From the NCBI GenBank assembly GCA_036365455.1, contig JAWQUS010000010.1, forward strand, positions 24,943,501-25,007,500: a stretch of DNA of 64,000 bases, read 5' to 3'. The DNA is from Macrosoma leucophasiata. Taxonomy: Eukaryota; Arthropoda; Insecta; Lepidoptera; Hedylidae. This document shows positions 11,101 through 20,929 of this stretch, one piece after another (the first letter of the stretch is position 1; every line of letters begins with the position of its first letter). The notes under the pieces are model-generated. The model saw only the letters and a list, made by a program, of their open reading frames with translations, was not told the origin of the DNA and made no database searches. The position numbers were made by a program, and so were the translations under genes.

Positions 11101-14100
11101 GTGTAGTCAACACCGGTATGATAAAATGGGCGAGTCGGATTACATCGTGACGCCGGTAAGTCTCCCATCAGCTGACTTTGTTTAATAGGGTTGTGTTTTC
11201 TACATTTTACACATTTAAAAATTCGTTTCTTGACAGCCCTATTTCCACCAATTATCCAGTAGCTTTTTCTAATGTTTGCTGATGTCAAACGTGCTCCACC
11301 ATGCAATACCCTCTTGTGGCTTTGGTCGATTAAAAGTTGAGTGAAATGACCGTCGTGTGGAACAATAATTGGATTTTTCTGTTCCGCTTCAATATATGCA
11401 TTGTTTATCCTGCCACCCACTCTAAGTATTCCGTCTTGGTCAAGGTAAGGATAGAGAGGTAAAAGTTTGCTTCTGCGGTCTACATCTCTGTTTTGTTGCA
11501 GATTCGATATCTCTTCTGCGAATGCGGTAAGTTGTACGTGTTTTACTAGAAGATTTCTCGCTCTTACAATCTCAGGTAACGTTAAGTAGGCAGGCCGTTG
11601 TTTATTGCGAGTTATCGCTCGCAATATCCACGCAATGACTCGGGTTACACGAGTCAGACATCTGTTTTTAAGTAAGACGTAATCGATGACGTCATAGCTA
11701 GGACGTTGAGTTGTGACGTTTATGTGCAATCTGTTTATTTCTTCTGTTGTTTCATATGTAACTAGACTTTCTGAAGGTTGGTATGATGGAAGCCACTCTG
11801 GGCCGTGCCACCACAGACGGTGTGACGTCATCTGTTTAGGTGTAATACCGCGACTTGCACAGTCAGCGGGATTATCAGCTGATTTTACATAGCGCCAACA
11901 GGTTTTTGGCATAGTTTTCGTAATCTTCTGAACTCTGTTGGACACGAACGGTTTCCAGCGATTATAATCTCCATGGAGCCATCCCAGGACCGCCGTAGAG
12001 TCTGACCATCCATATAAGGTAAGCTTGTGGCCTGATAGACATTCTTGTACCTTATTCATTAACGTTGACAGTAAAACTGCTGCACACAGTTCAAGTCTTG
12101 GTAATGAGACTGTCTTCTTAGCTGGAACAAGTCTAGTTTTTGCCGTGACTATGACGACTGCGTTGGATTGCTTCCTTCTACAGTAAATAACACAGGCGTA
12201 AGAAGTTTTGGATGAATCACAGAACCCATGCAATTCAAGGTCATCTGCTTTGTTAATATTTAACCATCTAGGTATTTTTAAAGAATTTATTTCTGACAGT
12301 TGATTTTTAATTAATTGCCATTCTTTGTTTACAGGTTCGGACACATCATCATCCCATCGTAATTGTTGCTGCCACACCATTTGAAATATTAGTTTCAGTT
12401 TTATAGTTACGGGGCTCAACCACCCCAGCGGGTCGAAGATTTTGGAAATTTCTGACAGAAGAAGACGTTTAGTTACTGGTTTAGTAGTATTGGTGCTGAC
12501 AGGTATTTGAAAGATGAAATTATCTTCATTTGGATCCCATCGCAGCCCCAATGTTTTGGTGGACTCCAGATGGCGAAAGTTGAATGCGTTTTGTTTGTCA
12601 TATGTTGTGTTTTCAAGCAGCGCTTGTTTGTTAGACGACCACTTTCTTAAGTTGAAACCGGCCGACCTCAGCAAGTTTGTAAGGTCTGTTTTGATGCGGA
12701 TAGCTGATTGAAGGTCATCAGTACTGCACAGGAGATCATCCATATAAAAACATGACTCTAATATTGCGGCAGCTTCAGAATGTTTTGATCTCTCATCACT
12801 TGCTAGTTGTTTCAAGGTCATCATCGCCAAGAAAGGTGCCGCTTTCGTCCCATAGGTAACAGTAGCCAAGCTGTACTCTCGAATTAGTTGATCGGTAGAG
12901 TCTCTCCATAGAATAGTTTGATACTTTTGATCTTCTTTGTGACAAAAAATCTGACGAAACATTTTTTCTATGTCAGCAGTAAAAGCAATCTCGTATAGTC
13001 TCCATTTCAAGATAATGGAAAATAAGTCGGTTTGTAGATTTGGGCCTCTGTACATTAAATCGTTTAAACTTTGACCCGAGCTTGTTTTTGAAGAGGCATT
13101 AAAAATTACACGCAGTGGAGTAGTCGTCGAATCAGCCCGCTGAACACAGTGATGCGGTATATAGTAACTTGGTTTCATGTTACTATCGCATAACAGCATG
13201 TGGTTCAATTGTAAATATTCCGTCATGAATTCTTTATAATCTTTGGCTATATTTTCGGATGTTTTGAATTTCTTTTCCTGTTGAAAAAATTGTGCGACGG
13301 CCTTAGGTTTGGATTCCCCGAGCTTTTCATCAATATCTTTGTGCAGCGGTAGTCGCACGACATAGCGTCCATCTGTTTGTCGTTTGGTTTCAGTTTTAAA
13401 TTGTTGTAAGCAATAAAGATCTTCCGACGATAGTTGTGAGTTTTCATCAATATCTTCAATCTCCCAAAATCTGGTTATGTCCTCTAAATTGTTGAGGACA
13501 ACGTTACATTGGTAGGATTTCTTCACGATACCGCTTAAAATCCATCCCAATTTAGTTTGTTGGGCTATCGGCTGAGCTTCCTCTCCTCTTACAATACCGC
13601 CCAGTATAATTCTTGAGTAAACGTCAGCCCCGAAAAGAATGTCGATGGGCCGACTGATGTTAAACTCAGGGTCAGCCAGTTGAATTCCTTGCAGATGTTT
13701 CCAGGTCGAAGGATTCGGGAATGTTCTGTTAGGAAGATTGTTGATGAGGTTTCGCATTACATAAACGCGAGAATCGAATGAGTAATTGTTGTATAGTGCA
13801 GAACAAGAAATATTTAAAGCTCCCTTGCAGTTATTTTCTCTCGTTCCCACGCCGAAAATTACTCCCTTGCACCTTTGTCGAGGTAATCCAAGCATCTGTG
13901 CGGCGTTTTCGGTCATGAGAGAGACCTGAGATCCTTGATCAATAAGGACTCGAAAAGTTATATCAGAACCATCGTTAGCTTTCACTTGGACCAGGGCAGT
14001 GGCCAAAAGAGTTTCGGCTATATCCTCCATAGACACGTGGCCGCTAGAAGTCGTAGCATAATCGTTGCTAGGTGCATCCAAGTGTGTATTAGAATTCACG

Positions 14101-15704
14101 GAAGTTTCATGTAACAGTGTGTGATGGTGTGCGTCGCATTGTCGGCATCGTTTTACGGCCTTGCATTTTATGCCCTTGTGATCGAACAAACAATTCTTAC
14201 AAAGTTTTTGTTTCGAAATAATATTCCAACGATCTTTCAGATGTAGTTTGATGAATTCGGTGCAATGGTATAATCCATGTGCACCTTTGCAGAGAGAACA
14301 TCTTGCAAAACTTGGAACGTTCGTTGGCCTTGAGTTGAAATTTTGTTTGGAGTTGTTGGCAGTAAAGGCTTTGTAAGTTGGTTTGGAAATCGAAGCTCGT
14401 GGTTGTTGTTCAATCGATGGCCGCTCTTGTTTACGACGACCAGACTCGAGAGATGTAAATTTTGTTTCCAAATAGCGTAAAAACTCCACTAACGTAGGGA
14501 GTTCTCTAGGTTCTTGAAGAGATTCGATATAATCGTTGTAGGTATCGGTGTCCAATTTTTGAGACAGCAAATGTACCAAAATCGGATCCCACGTTGCAAT
14601 GTCCACGCCAAGGTTCTTGATAGCGTTTAAACATTCGTTAGCTGTATCATGTATTTTCTTCACGGAAATAGATGTTTGATGTTGCATAGTTGGTAAGCTC
14701 AGTAATGTATTTATGTAAGAAGTAAATAAGAGTTTTTTGTTGTTGTACCTGTTGTTCAAGATGTCCCAACAAACTTGATAATTGTCAGAACTGATTGTTA
14801 AATGTTGAATTAGTTTTTCCGCTTCGCCCTTCACTTTAGATTTCAGGTACTGCATCTTCTGTGCACTTGACAAAGAGGAATTTGTGTGGACCGTTTCAAT
14901 AAACAAGTCCTTGAAAGATACCCAGGTATGGTAGGCACCAGTAAAATACGGTATATCCATTCGTGGTGTGGACTTCTCTTTGTGGGAGACGCTCCACATC
15001 TTAGTGTTGATTGCTTTTTTCATGGAGTTATATTGACGTTCATAAATGTCAAATATTTGCTCATATTCGGCTTCTTCGCCCGTTACTTCGCAATCGATCT
15101 CCCAGTGAAGAGAGTCAATTGCTTTCCATCTTGATTCGATCGTTTTTAAAGTGTCCTCAAATTCCCATTTTTCGTTAATTTGTTCTAAGTTAATTGTAGT
15201 AATAGTTCGGGAAAAAGCTTTAAAATTGCTTTTTTGCCGCCGCAGCATTTCTTCCGACTTGCTTGAGTTACCTTGGGATTTTGTTTTCACCGATGAAACT
15301 AATTTTTCAATCGGAGGATGTTCTTGTTGTGTAGTTGTTTCACTCAAGAGTGATGGTTGAGTTTCAGTTACCGGTATATTAGGTATCGCAGGCGATCTTT
15401 CACTTACTTGAGGTTTTCCAGCTGTTTCATATTCACGAATAAATGCACGAGCATCTTTGTAAAATGTTGAAGTTCGTTGATAGTGATTTTCAGCGAAGTA
15501 CGTATAGTTACGGTCTTCAAACTGATACAAAAGTGTATGGTTAGATTGAAATTCCATCCAATAAGCGTCTAGAGTTTCCAATCGTTTTTTGATGTAAAGT
15601 GGAGTCTTGCGTTCGGCTCCATCTTTCTTGAAGTTACGAAGGAGCTGTTCAATCGCCTCCTTCAGTTGTTGTTGAGTAGATAGAATATCTTCGATGTTAC
15701 TCAT
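8184..15704 (-). CDS. Gag-Pol-Env polyprotein of a Bel-Pao retroelement
   Basis: The frame encodes 2506 residues from an ATG at 15704. Order read from the sequence: Gag with three cysteine/histidine knuckles at about residues 465-525; aspartic protease with VLIDQGSQ at about 584; reverse transcriptase with the YMDD box at about 985; RNase H with HGFCDSS at about 1157; integrase with its HHCC region near 1495 and catalytic Asp, Asp, Glu near 1536, 1597 and 1648. The envelope part starts with a hydrophobic signal-like segment at about 1867. It has an RRRRG furin-type site at about 1980 followed by a hydrophobic fusion-peptide-like stretch, and a membrane anchor near 2405-2428 with a tail of about 75 residues. 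This arrangement is that of baculovirus F-type fusion proteins. Envelope is normally made from a spliced message; here it is in frame with pol, with no stop between. Confidence 0.93.
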   Translation of the reverse strand: MSNIEDILSTQQQLKEAIEQLLRNFKKDGAERKTPLYIKKRLETLDAYWMEFQSNHTLLYQFEDRNYTYFAENHYQRTSTFYKDARAFIREYETAGKPQVSERSPAIPNIPVTETQPSLLSETTTQQEHPPIEKLVSSVKTKSQGNSSKSEEMLRRQKSNFKAFSRTITTINLEQINEKWEFEDTLKTIESRWKAIDSLHWEIDCEVTGEEAEYEQIFDIYERQYNSMKKAINTKMWSVSHKEKSTPRMDIPYFTGAYHTWVSFKDLFIETVHTNSSLSSAQKMQYLKSKVKGEAEKLIQHLTISSDNYQVCWDILNNRYNNKKLLFTSYINTLLSLPTMQHQTSISVKKIHDTANECLNAIKNLGVDIATWDPILVHLLSQKLDTDTYNDYIESLQEPRELPTLVEFLRYLETKFTSLESGRRKQERPSIEQQPRASISKPTYKAFTANNSKQNFNSRPTNVPSFARCSLCKGAHGLYHCTEFIKLHLKDRWNIISKQKLCKNCLFDHKGIKCKAVKRCRQCDAHHHTLLHETSVNSNTHLDAPSNDYATTSSGHVSMEDIAETLLATALVQVKANDGSDITFRVLIDQGSQVSLMTENAAQMLGLPRQRCKGVIFGVGTRENNCKGALNISCSALYNNYSFDSRVYVMRNLINNLPNRTFPNPSTWKHLQGIQLADPEFNISRPIDILFGADVYSRIILGGIVRGEEAQPIAQQTKLGWILSGIVKKSYQCNVVLNNLEDITRFWEIEDIDENSQLSSEDLYCLQQFKTETKRQTDGRYVVRLPLHKDIDEKLGESKPKAVAQFFQQEKKFKTSENIAKDYKEFMTEYLQLNHMLLCDSNMKPSYYIPHHCVQRADSTTTPLRVIFNASSKTSSGQSLNDLMYRGPNLQTDLFSIILKWRLYEIAFTADIEKMFRQIFCHKEDQKYQTILWRDSTDQLIREYSLATVTYGTKAAPFLAMMTLKQLASDERSKHSEAAAILESCFYMDDLLCSTDDLQSAIRIKTDLTNLLRSAGFNLRKWSSNKQALLENTTYDKQNAFNFRHLESTKTLGLRWDPNEDNFIFQIPVSTNTTKPVTKRLLLSEISKIFDPLGWLSPVTIKLKLIFQMVWQQQLRWDDDVSEPVNKEWQLIKNQLSEINSLKIPRWLNINKADDLELHGFCDSSKTSYACVIYCRRKQSNAVVIVTAKTRLVPAKKTVSLPRLELCAAVLLSTLMNKVQECLSGHKLTLYGWSDSTAVLGWLHGDYNRWKPFVSNRVQKITKTMPKTCWRYVKSADNPADCASRGITPKQMTSHRLWWHGPEWLPSYQPSESLVTYETTEEINRLHINVTTQRPSYDVIDYVLLKNRCLTRVTRVIAWILRAITRNKQRPAYLTLPEIVRARNLLVKHVQLTAFAEEISNLQQNRDVDRRSKLLPLYPYLDQDGILRVGGRINNAYIEAEQKNPIIVPHDGHFTQLLIDQSHKRVLHGGARLTSANIRKSYWIIGGNRAVKKRIFKCVKCRKHNPIKQSQLMGDLPASRCNPTRPFYHTGVDYTGYVDIKTNKGRGVKTTKGYIAVFVCMVTKAAHLELVSDLGSSTFLAALRRLSARRGAPRHIYSDNGTNFVGANNNLHRQIFDLKETLDAEFFSAINDMKIEWHFNAPSWPSAGGLWEGCVKSLKFHLRRCLGEQKLTYEELTTLLAQIEGCLNSRPLLPLTEDPDDLDYLTPSHFLASGPLLTIIETETDERTRWQLVQKIFRDTWKRWQSEYLTMLTSRSKWRQSQENMNKNDVVVVHDSNLPAGKWALGRVIELHPGKDGLVRVVTIRTKNGTIKRPITKLSKLLPAANENLDEKTEHRNEQLSHQDLTEREQPTQNNRTKRKRNQRSCNMIWTLFTMLFLITPAWCNYSLTNVNSNQSIYFDKVSDMHLVRDEWKLIVYYNMKPYWQGIQTFKNYISALNKTCNTSEKRNQCDVVLLQLRHGFTELAYYSNMLLSQRNTATRRRRGLINGIGYVANSLFGVLDQRFAERYEQDINLIKDNQKHLGLLWKNQTSIVEAQNNILKRVEQTMEKQYNIYNEHFINVDKAANTLATKVGDIILTNDFTLMSIVANNILVSLKGLQETLLDTVTEIHNGKFNFHLLSPQQLLDELNVISGQLSKDLTLPIDDFHEDLRQLYHLLRVTARMTAQYFIFEIKIPLVTRDIYEIYKLIAVPQQVQDTTVTVKPIADYVAINLQKDMFLPISENELTICVPYNHATLMCSLRRPIYHLKSDDSLCIKNPATNQCETEQVECSDMWTELNHINTYLYFCCKQKTIRIICQHQVTAERVTKAGIISLGNGCVIKADSFTIYSHMQQNNYITVLPDVLKIVIPPINNIFNLTLPKIAPESVNNEELTENQLQLNDIGKQIEQQKEEGEKIFDEQMTSHDVHQYVLLYLLAGVTLLAASTYLWKRTQARCSATLPASVRHSPQPSEPAIELVTLPEIPMPRRPTAGQRTARNTSEPRAHFYARVDKATSPVLNKQFSACDV

Positions 15705-15983
15705 GTTGTTGGTAGGTTAAGTTAGTTGTGCGATTTATACTCTAAGTACGGTATGTGCACCTTCTCAATCCAACCGGTGAGACCCGCTTGTGGGAGGCCA
15801 GCTGAACCGATTCGCTACCGCAAAAGAGATACAAACCACGTTTGGTAGTTGCAGCAGATAAGTAGTTATCCACAGTTTGTTGTTAGGGTTCATACAAATC
15901 ACTTCACAGTCACAGTAAATTCACACCGGAAATACGATATGTTTCACGTGTAGAAGTATTTGAAGGCTGAAGGACCATAAAGA

Positions 15984-16212
15984 TGTAGGGTGCGTACCCC
16001 TACTCTTTAATTGTTAAGTGAGATAAAGGAATTTGAAATACTTGTTTCTTGTAGTTGGTTTATTGGAGCACACAAAATAGTTTTACAAAAATACGATAAA
16101 ATGAAGTTGATGGAATGGCGGCGTTATGTGTACTGTGTGATGTCATGCATTCGCGTAAAATTGCTGACCCCGCGGGAGCTGCACGTATTGTGCGATTTAT
16201 AGAAATCGTACA
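15984..16212 (-). repeat. 5' LTR of the envelope-bearing Bel-Pao element
   Basis: Identical partner of the LTR at 7775-8003. It would carry the promoter, since the element is on the minus strand. Confidence 0.93.
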
Positions 16213-16375
16213 ATAGGATTAAAAAACTAAACCAAGTTTAATGCTATTGACATAATATGCAATTATTTTTTCCTATTGTTTTGGGTGTGTTGAACCATTT
16301 GGGATAGTTTTTCTATTGTTATTCTACAAATAATGTATAAAGATATATGGCGACGAATTAATAGTCCAAATGAAA

Positions 16376-18780
16376 ACAGAAAAAAATAATTAAAAATTAA
16401 AAATTAAGAGGAGTGTGTGAGGTGATCACACACTTTACGCTTGAATGTAGATTTGTTAGCAGATGTCAAGGGGCAGCTTGTTCCAGAGTTTAATAGAAGC
16501 TATAAGGTATGGCGAATGAATTAGCCATAAAATGGGAGGGGTGAGCAGATATTTCAAAAGTAAGGTTTTTTTATGACCAGATAAAATAATTAAGTGAATC
16601 ACCCAGGAAGTTGAATTTGGATTTCAAATAAGGAGGCGAATAAGGATTGTTAATAATAGAATACAGCAAACATAGCATCTTCTCGGATCTTCTCTGTGGG
16701 ATGGAAAGCCATTTAAGGTGAGAACGAAATTTAGATATGTGGTCATATTTTCGTAAACCGAAAATAAATTGAATTGACATATTGAGTAACCAATAATTGA
16801 AATAGTAGGAATGATAATAGACTGCACAAGGAGAGATTTAGTACTAGAAGTTTTAAAATTCTTAAACCTATAGAGAGATTGCAGGGTTGCAGTGGTGCGT
16901 TGGCTAACAGATGCAACTTGTTTCTTCCAACTCAAAGATGAGTCAATGTACAAACTTAGATCTTTAACACAATCCGAAAACTAAATAGGTAAATTGTTAA
17001 GTAAAATTAGAGGTAAATCATTAAAATTCAGTTGGTTAATGTAATACTGATTGCCTACAATAATGGCTTCAAACTTTGATATATTAACACATATTCCAAA
17101 TTTATTAGACCAGTCGGTTATCGCTTGAAGATCATTGTTGACTGCGGCGATAGCAAGATCTATGTTAGAGATGTCAGCCTGAGCGTATATCTGAAGATCG
17201 TCTGCATACAAATGGTAAGAGTTATGAAGGACAGATGTGATAAGATTAATAAACAATGCGAAAAGAAGTGGTGAGAGAATTCCACCTTGAGGTTCCACAA
17301 GAGTGCACCAATCCACGCAGACGACCACGAAGATTTCTGCGCTACTGAAGAGGTTCTAACAAAACTAAGGACAGCAGGAAGTATGTCATGGTCGATGGTA
17401 TTAAACGCATCGGAAAAGTCAACGAGAACCAGAACTGTAAGTTTAGAGTGTTCCATACCGGACTTGATATCATCAATGACTTTAAGTAAGGCGGTAGATG
17501 TGGCGGAACCTGGACTGATATCGTGTGAGGATACTATTTTGAAAGCGAAGCGCTTCGGGCAGAAAATTGCTTGTGCGTGACAGCTTCTAAGACTAGATAA
17601 AAACGGAAGTATGGGTCTAAGGTGATTAGGTAAACTGGGATTAGGAATTTTAGGGAGAAGGGTTTGGAAAGCTTTACGCCAAGCAGAAGGGAAAGAACCA
17701 GTCTGAAGAGAATAATTAATTATATGAGTAAGAGCAGGCAGAATAAAGTCTAGAATTAAAAATATCAATATTAACAGATATACAATGCGAATGTGGATGG
17801 TTGCAGAGGCCCAGGTAGACCAAGACTGACCTACCATGACCAAATAGGTCGAGTTCTGTAGTGGGCGTGCATGTATGAAGAGAATGATGAAGGTAGACGA
17901 GGCACGAGAGATTTGTCAGGACCGGAATATCTGGCGCTCTACACTCTCTGCCTATCCCGTTAGGGACCTGGCGTGAAGATACATACATAATTAAAAATAT
18001 CATTTTCTGGCTTACACTATCAGCCCCAACAGCATTCTAGTTAAGGGACTATTAAGAATTGACACTTTCGTCAAGCGTAGAGGCAGCCTCAATCGTAGAC
18101 CAATCAGTAGACAAAGCGTCAGATTTGAGTCTTTCAACATTTAACCCAGCAAAATTTCTCACATGGACAATAGCTGGCCGCGCCTTGGGAGGTTTGATGT
18201 TGTAAGATAGATAAATAAGATCGTGTCTAGATAGACCTGGGGCAGCAAACTGTCCATGATTCATACAGAAAGATTCCGAAGACACAATCATTAGATCAAG
18301 CCAGGAGTCATCAAATTTAATATTATGGTGCGTAGTGTCAAGTTGAAGCAAAGAAAGATTTGATGACTCCAGGATTGATCTCCATTTAGAGGATCTCACG
18401 TCCGTCTTCGCCATATCAGTATTAAAGTCCCCCGTAAAGAGGTGCTTGTACTCGGAGAATAATGATTCAAGTAGGGGTTCCAAGGAAGAAAAATAATCTA
18501 TTGTAGGTGGGCAATATACTACTCCAAGAACAGCTTTAGCCCCTTTGACAGTAATTTCTATGAAAGGATATTCTGGGTTTCCTGCGTAGGCGGGTGTCGA
18601 AGACGTGAGAATTTTAAAGGGGATATTGCTACGAAGGTATATAGCAACACCCCCGGCTCGTTTTCCCATACGGTCGTTGCGAATAAGAATGTAGCCTGGA
18701 AGACTTACAGAGGTAGAAGGGAATTCGGGCTTGAGCCAACTTTCTGAATTAAGGATAGCATGTAATGTAATTCCTGAAAA
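16376..18780 (-). pseudogene. Decayed Jockey/CR1-group LINE
   Basis: Minus-strand fragments in the expected order give an endonuclease (GVVYCPPT, GDFNTDM, GLSRHDLI; about 18669-18052) and then a reverse transcriptase. The RT pieces are FPSAWRKAFQTLLPKIPNP, DFSDAFNTIDHDIL, PQGGILSPLLFALFINL and YADDLQIYA between about 17750 and 17150, with a thumb fragment to 16624. The pieces lie in different frames with internal stops and small indels, so the element is dead. The minus-strand 3' end is an A/T-rich tail near 16376. The YADD box is intact. Clade call is provisional. Confidence 0.8.
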
Positions 18781-19624
18781 TAAGTTTAGAAGTTCAGAAT
18801 GGTGCTGGGAGTCTTTTCTTCGTTTATTGTTATGTAGGTACGTTACATGTCTGTTTTATGTGTCTTGCTGTGTGTCAAATAAATGTTTCTTTCTTTCTAA
18901 CAAAACCAACGCCACCACCACCACCAGCAACGCCACAAACGCCACTAACACCTAGGTAAACCGCATTCAACTCTGTTTAAAAGTTTTGAAACAGTGCTTT
19001 AAGTAAATTTTGAATTGACCATAACTTAATTTTCCCTTTACCGATTTTAACGAAACATGTTTTGACAACACTCCTAATTATACGAATATTAATCCACCTG
19101 TGAACCGCTGTTCAAATCCGTTGAGTAGATTCGAAGTTATAACGTACCAGACAGACAGACAGACTCGTTTTTTTGGTTTTTGTTACACTTCTTTAATCGT
19201 CCCATATCAGTTTTTTGGAAAAAAATAAAAAATGCAGTTTCTGGAATTAGCGTGCACAAACACACAGACAAACAGACATTTTTTCGGGATAAAAGTACCC
19301 AGTGTTGTGCGCCAAAGGTTAAAATATAATTATACCAAGTTTCATCGTAATCGGACCAGTAGATTTTGTGTGATGCTTGAACAAACAGACAGACAGACAG
19401 ACAGACAGTCAAAAACAATTCTAATCACATATTTGTGTTCGGTATCGATCTAGTAACATCCCCTGGTATTATTTTTTTAAATATTTTTAATGTACAGAAT
19501 TTACACTTCTACAGTTTTATTAAAAGTATAGATTATTATATAATATATGAATATGATCATCGAATTCTGCCGTCGTTCATCTATTTATGATTTTGCTACT
19601 AACAACGTTAACGTTTATTTTACG
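18781..19624. other. Intergenic repeat debris, no gene seen
   Basis: It contains a (CCA)n-rich patch at 18906-18954 and CAGACAGACAGA-type runs at 19149-19165 and 19384-19410. These sit in sequence that resembles widespread lepidopteran LINE/SINE tails. No intact ORF is supported. Confidence 0.4.
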
Positions 19625-19910
19625 ACAGTGAAAGTCCCTTCAAAATCGGCGACACTCCAATTCTATTTGTATGTATGTATAGATATATGGAAAAAAGTTG
19701 CCTAAGTTACTCCTAATTACATCAGCTACTAGCCTGTGACAGTCCCGTCAAAGTCGGAGACACTCCAATTCTGTTTACTTGTATGTATGTATAGATGTGT
19801 GGACAAAAGTAGCCTAAGTTACTCCTTAATGCATCAGCTATCTGTCCGTGAAAGTTCCGTCGAAGTCGGAGACACGCCAATTCTATTTATTGGTATTACA
19901 TTTACAATAA
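19625..19910 (+). repeat. Three imperfect tandem copies of a dispersed repeat
   Basis: Units of about 110 bp start near 19627, 19735 and 19848. Each carries GTGA(A/C)AGTCCC, (A/G)TCGG(C/A)GACAC(T/G)CCAATTCT, a TATGTATGTATAGAT stretch and GCCTAAGTTACTCCT. The same family occurs at 22670-22855 and, reversed, at 31634-31690. Confidence 0.65.
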
Positions 19911-20010
19911 TCGTATGTTCGTTGATCACTGTATGTTTTGCAAATAAATATGAAAAAAAGACGATTTATTTTGCATATACACACAGTGTACTTACACGTT
20001 TTTTTCACAG

Positions 20011-20122
20011 ATAATCGTGTGGCGTGAGCGATCGAGGAGCCGAGAGCGCGCGACGAGCGGCGGCGGCGGCGGGAGCGGCGGCGGGAGCGGCGGCGGGCGG
20101 CGCGGGCCGCGGTGATGCGGCG
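20011..20122 (+). other. Probable 5' UTR of the app-like gene, preceded by a splice acceptor
   Basis: A pyrimidine-rich TTTTTTTCACAG ends at 20010, suggesting an upstream noncoding exon. From 20030 the sequence turns into a GC-rich GCGGCGGCGG-type leader ending at ATG 20123 (context GCGGCGATGG). An in-frame GTG lies upstream at 20024, but eukaryotic start rules and family comparison favour the ATG. Confidence 0.55.
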
Positions 20123-20929
20123 ATGGCGTCGCGGCGCGTGACGCGCAAGTGGGAGGTGTTCGCCGGCCGCAACCGCTTCTGGTGCGACGGCCGCCTCATG
20201 ACGGCCCCGCACCCCGGCGTGTTCGCGCTCACGCTGGCCCTCATCTGCGGCACGTGCGCGCTGCACTTCGCCTTCGACTGCCCCTTCCTCGCGGCGCGCG
20301 TGTCGCCCGCCGTGCCCGCCGCCGGCGCCGCACTGTTCGCGAGCACGCTGGCCGCGCTCCTGCGCACCGCGCTCTCCGACCCCGGCATCATCCCGCGCGC
20401 CGCGCCCGCCGAGGCCGCCGCGCTCGGCGCCGAGCCCCCCGCTCCCGCCCCCGCCTCGCCCGCGCCACCCGCCTCCCCCGCCTGCCCCGTGCCGCCCGCG
20501 CCCGCCGCCGGCCGGCCGCCGCCGCGCGCGCGCGAGGTGCTCGTGCGCGGCCGCCCCGTCAAGCTGAAGTACTGCTTCACGTGCAAGATGTTCCGGCCGC
20601 CGCGCGCCTCGCACTGCTCGCTGTGCGACAACTGCGTCGATCGCTTCGACCACCACTGCCCGTGGGTGGGCAACTGCGTGGGCAAGCGCAACTATCGCTC
20701 GTTCTACCTGTTCGTGGTGTCGCTGTCGTTCCTGGCGGTGTGGGTGTTCGCGTGTGCCGTGGCCCACGTGACGCTGCTGGCGCGCGGCGCGGGGCTGGCG
20801 GCCGCGCTGCGCGCCTCGCCCGCCTCCGCGCTCGTCGCCGCCGTCGCCTTCCTGTCCGTCTGGTCCGTGCTGGGGCTCGCCGGCTTCCACACCTACCTCG
20901 CCTCCACCGACCAGACCACCAACGAGGAC
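20123..20929 (+). CDS. app: app-like gene, coding exon 1
   Basis: This exon encodes 269 residues, phase 0 at its end. It opens [20 protein letters not shown], close to the KWEVFPGRN start region of ZDHHC14/18. It holds all membrane segments that I can place, the [20 protein letters not shown] zinc-binding stretch, the DHHC box and the TTxE motif. The last bases, GAGGAC, precede a GTGAGT donor at 20930. The final 40 bases plus donor are the unit copied in the downstream array. Confidence 0.88.

Larger units (their letters stand above)
7775..16212 (-). mobile_element. Intact envelope-bearing Bel-Pao LTR retrotransposon (endogenous retrovirus-like)
   Basis: The 8438-bp element is bounded by two 229-bp LTRs (7775-8003 and 15984-16212) that I read as identical. 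Each has TG...CA ends. A 5-bp target duplication, ATAGG, lies at 7770-7774 and 16213-16217. On the minus strand the segment just inside the 5' LTR contains TGGTCCTTCAGCC, a plausible tRNA primer-binding site eight bases from the LTR. One open frame covers gag, protease, reverse transcriptase, RNase H, integrase and envelope. Identical LTRs and an unbroken frame indicate a recent insertion. Confidence 0.93.

Noticed and set aside
20024..20122. GTG-initiated N-terminal extension of the app protein
   Set aside because: It needs a non-ATG start and adds an Ala/Gly-rich stretch with no family support; ATG 20123 has good context.
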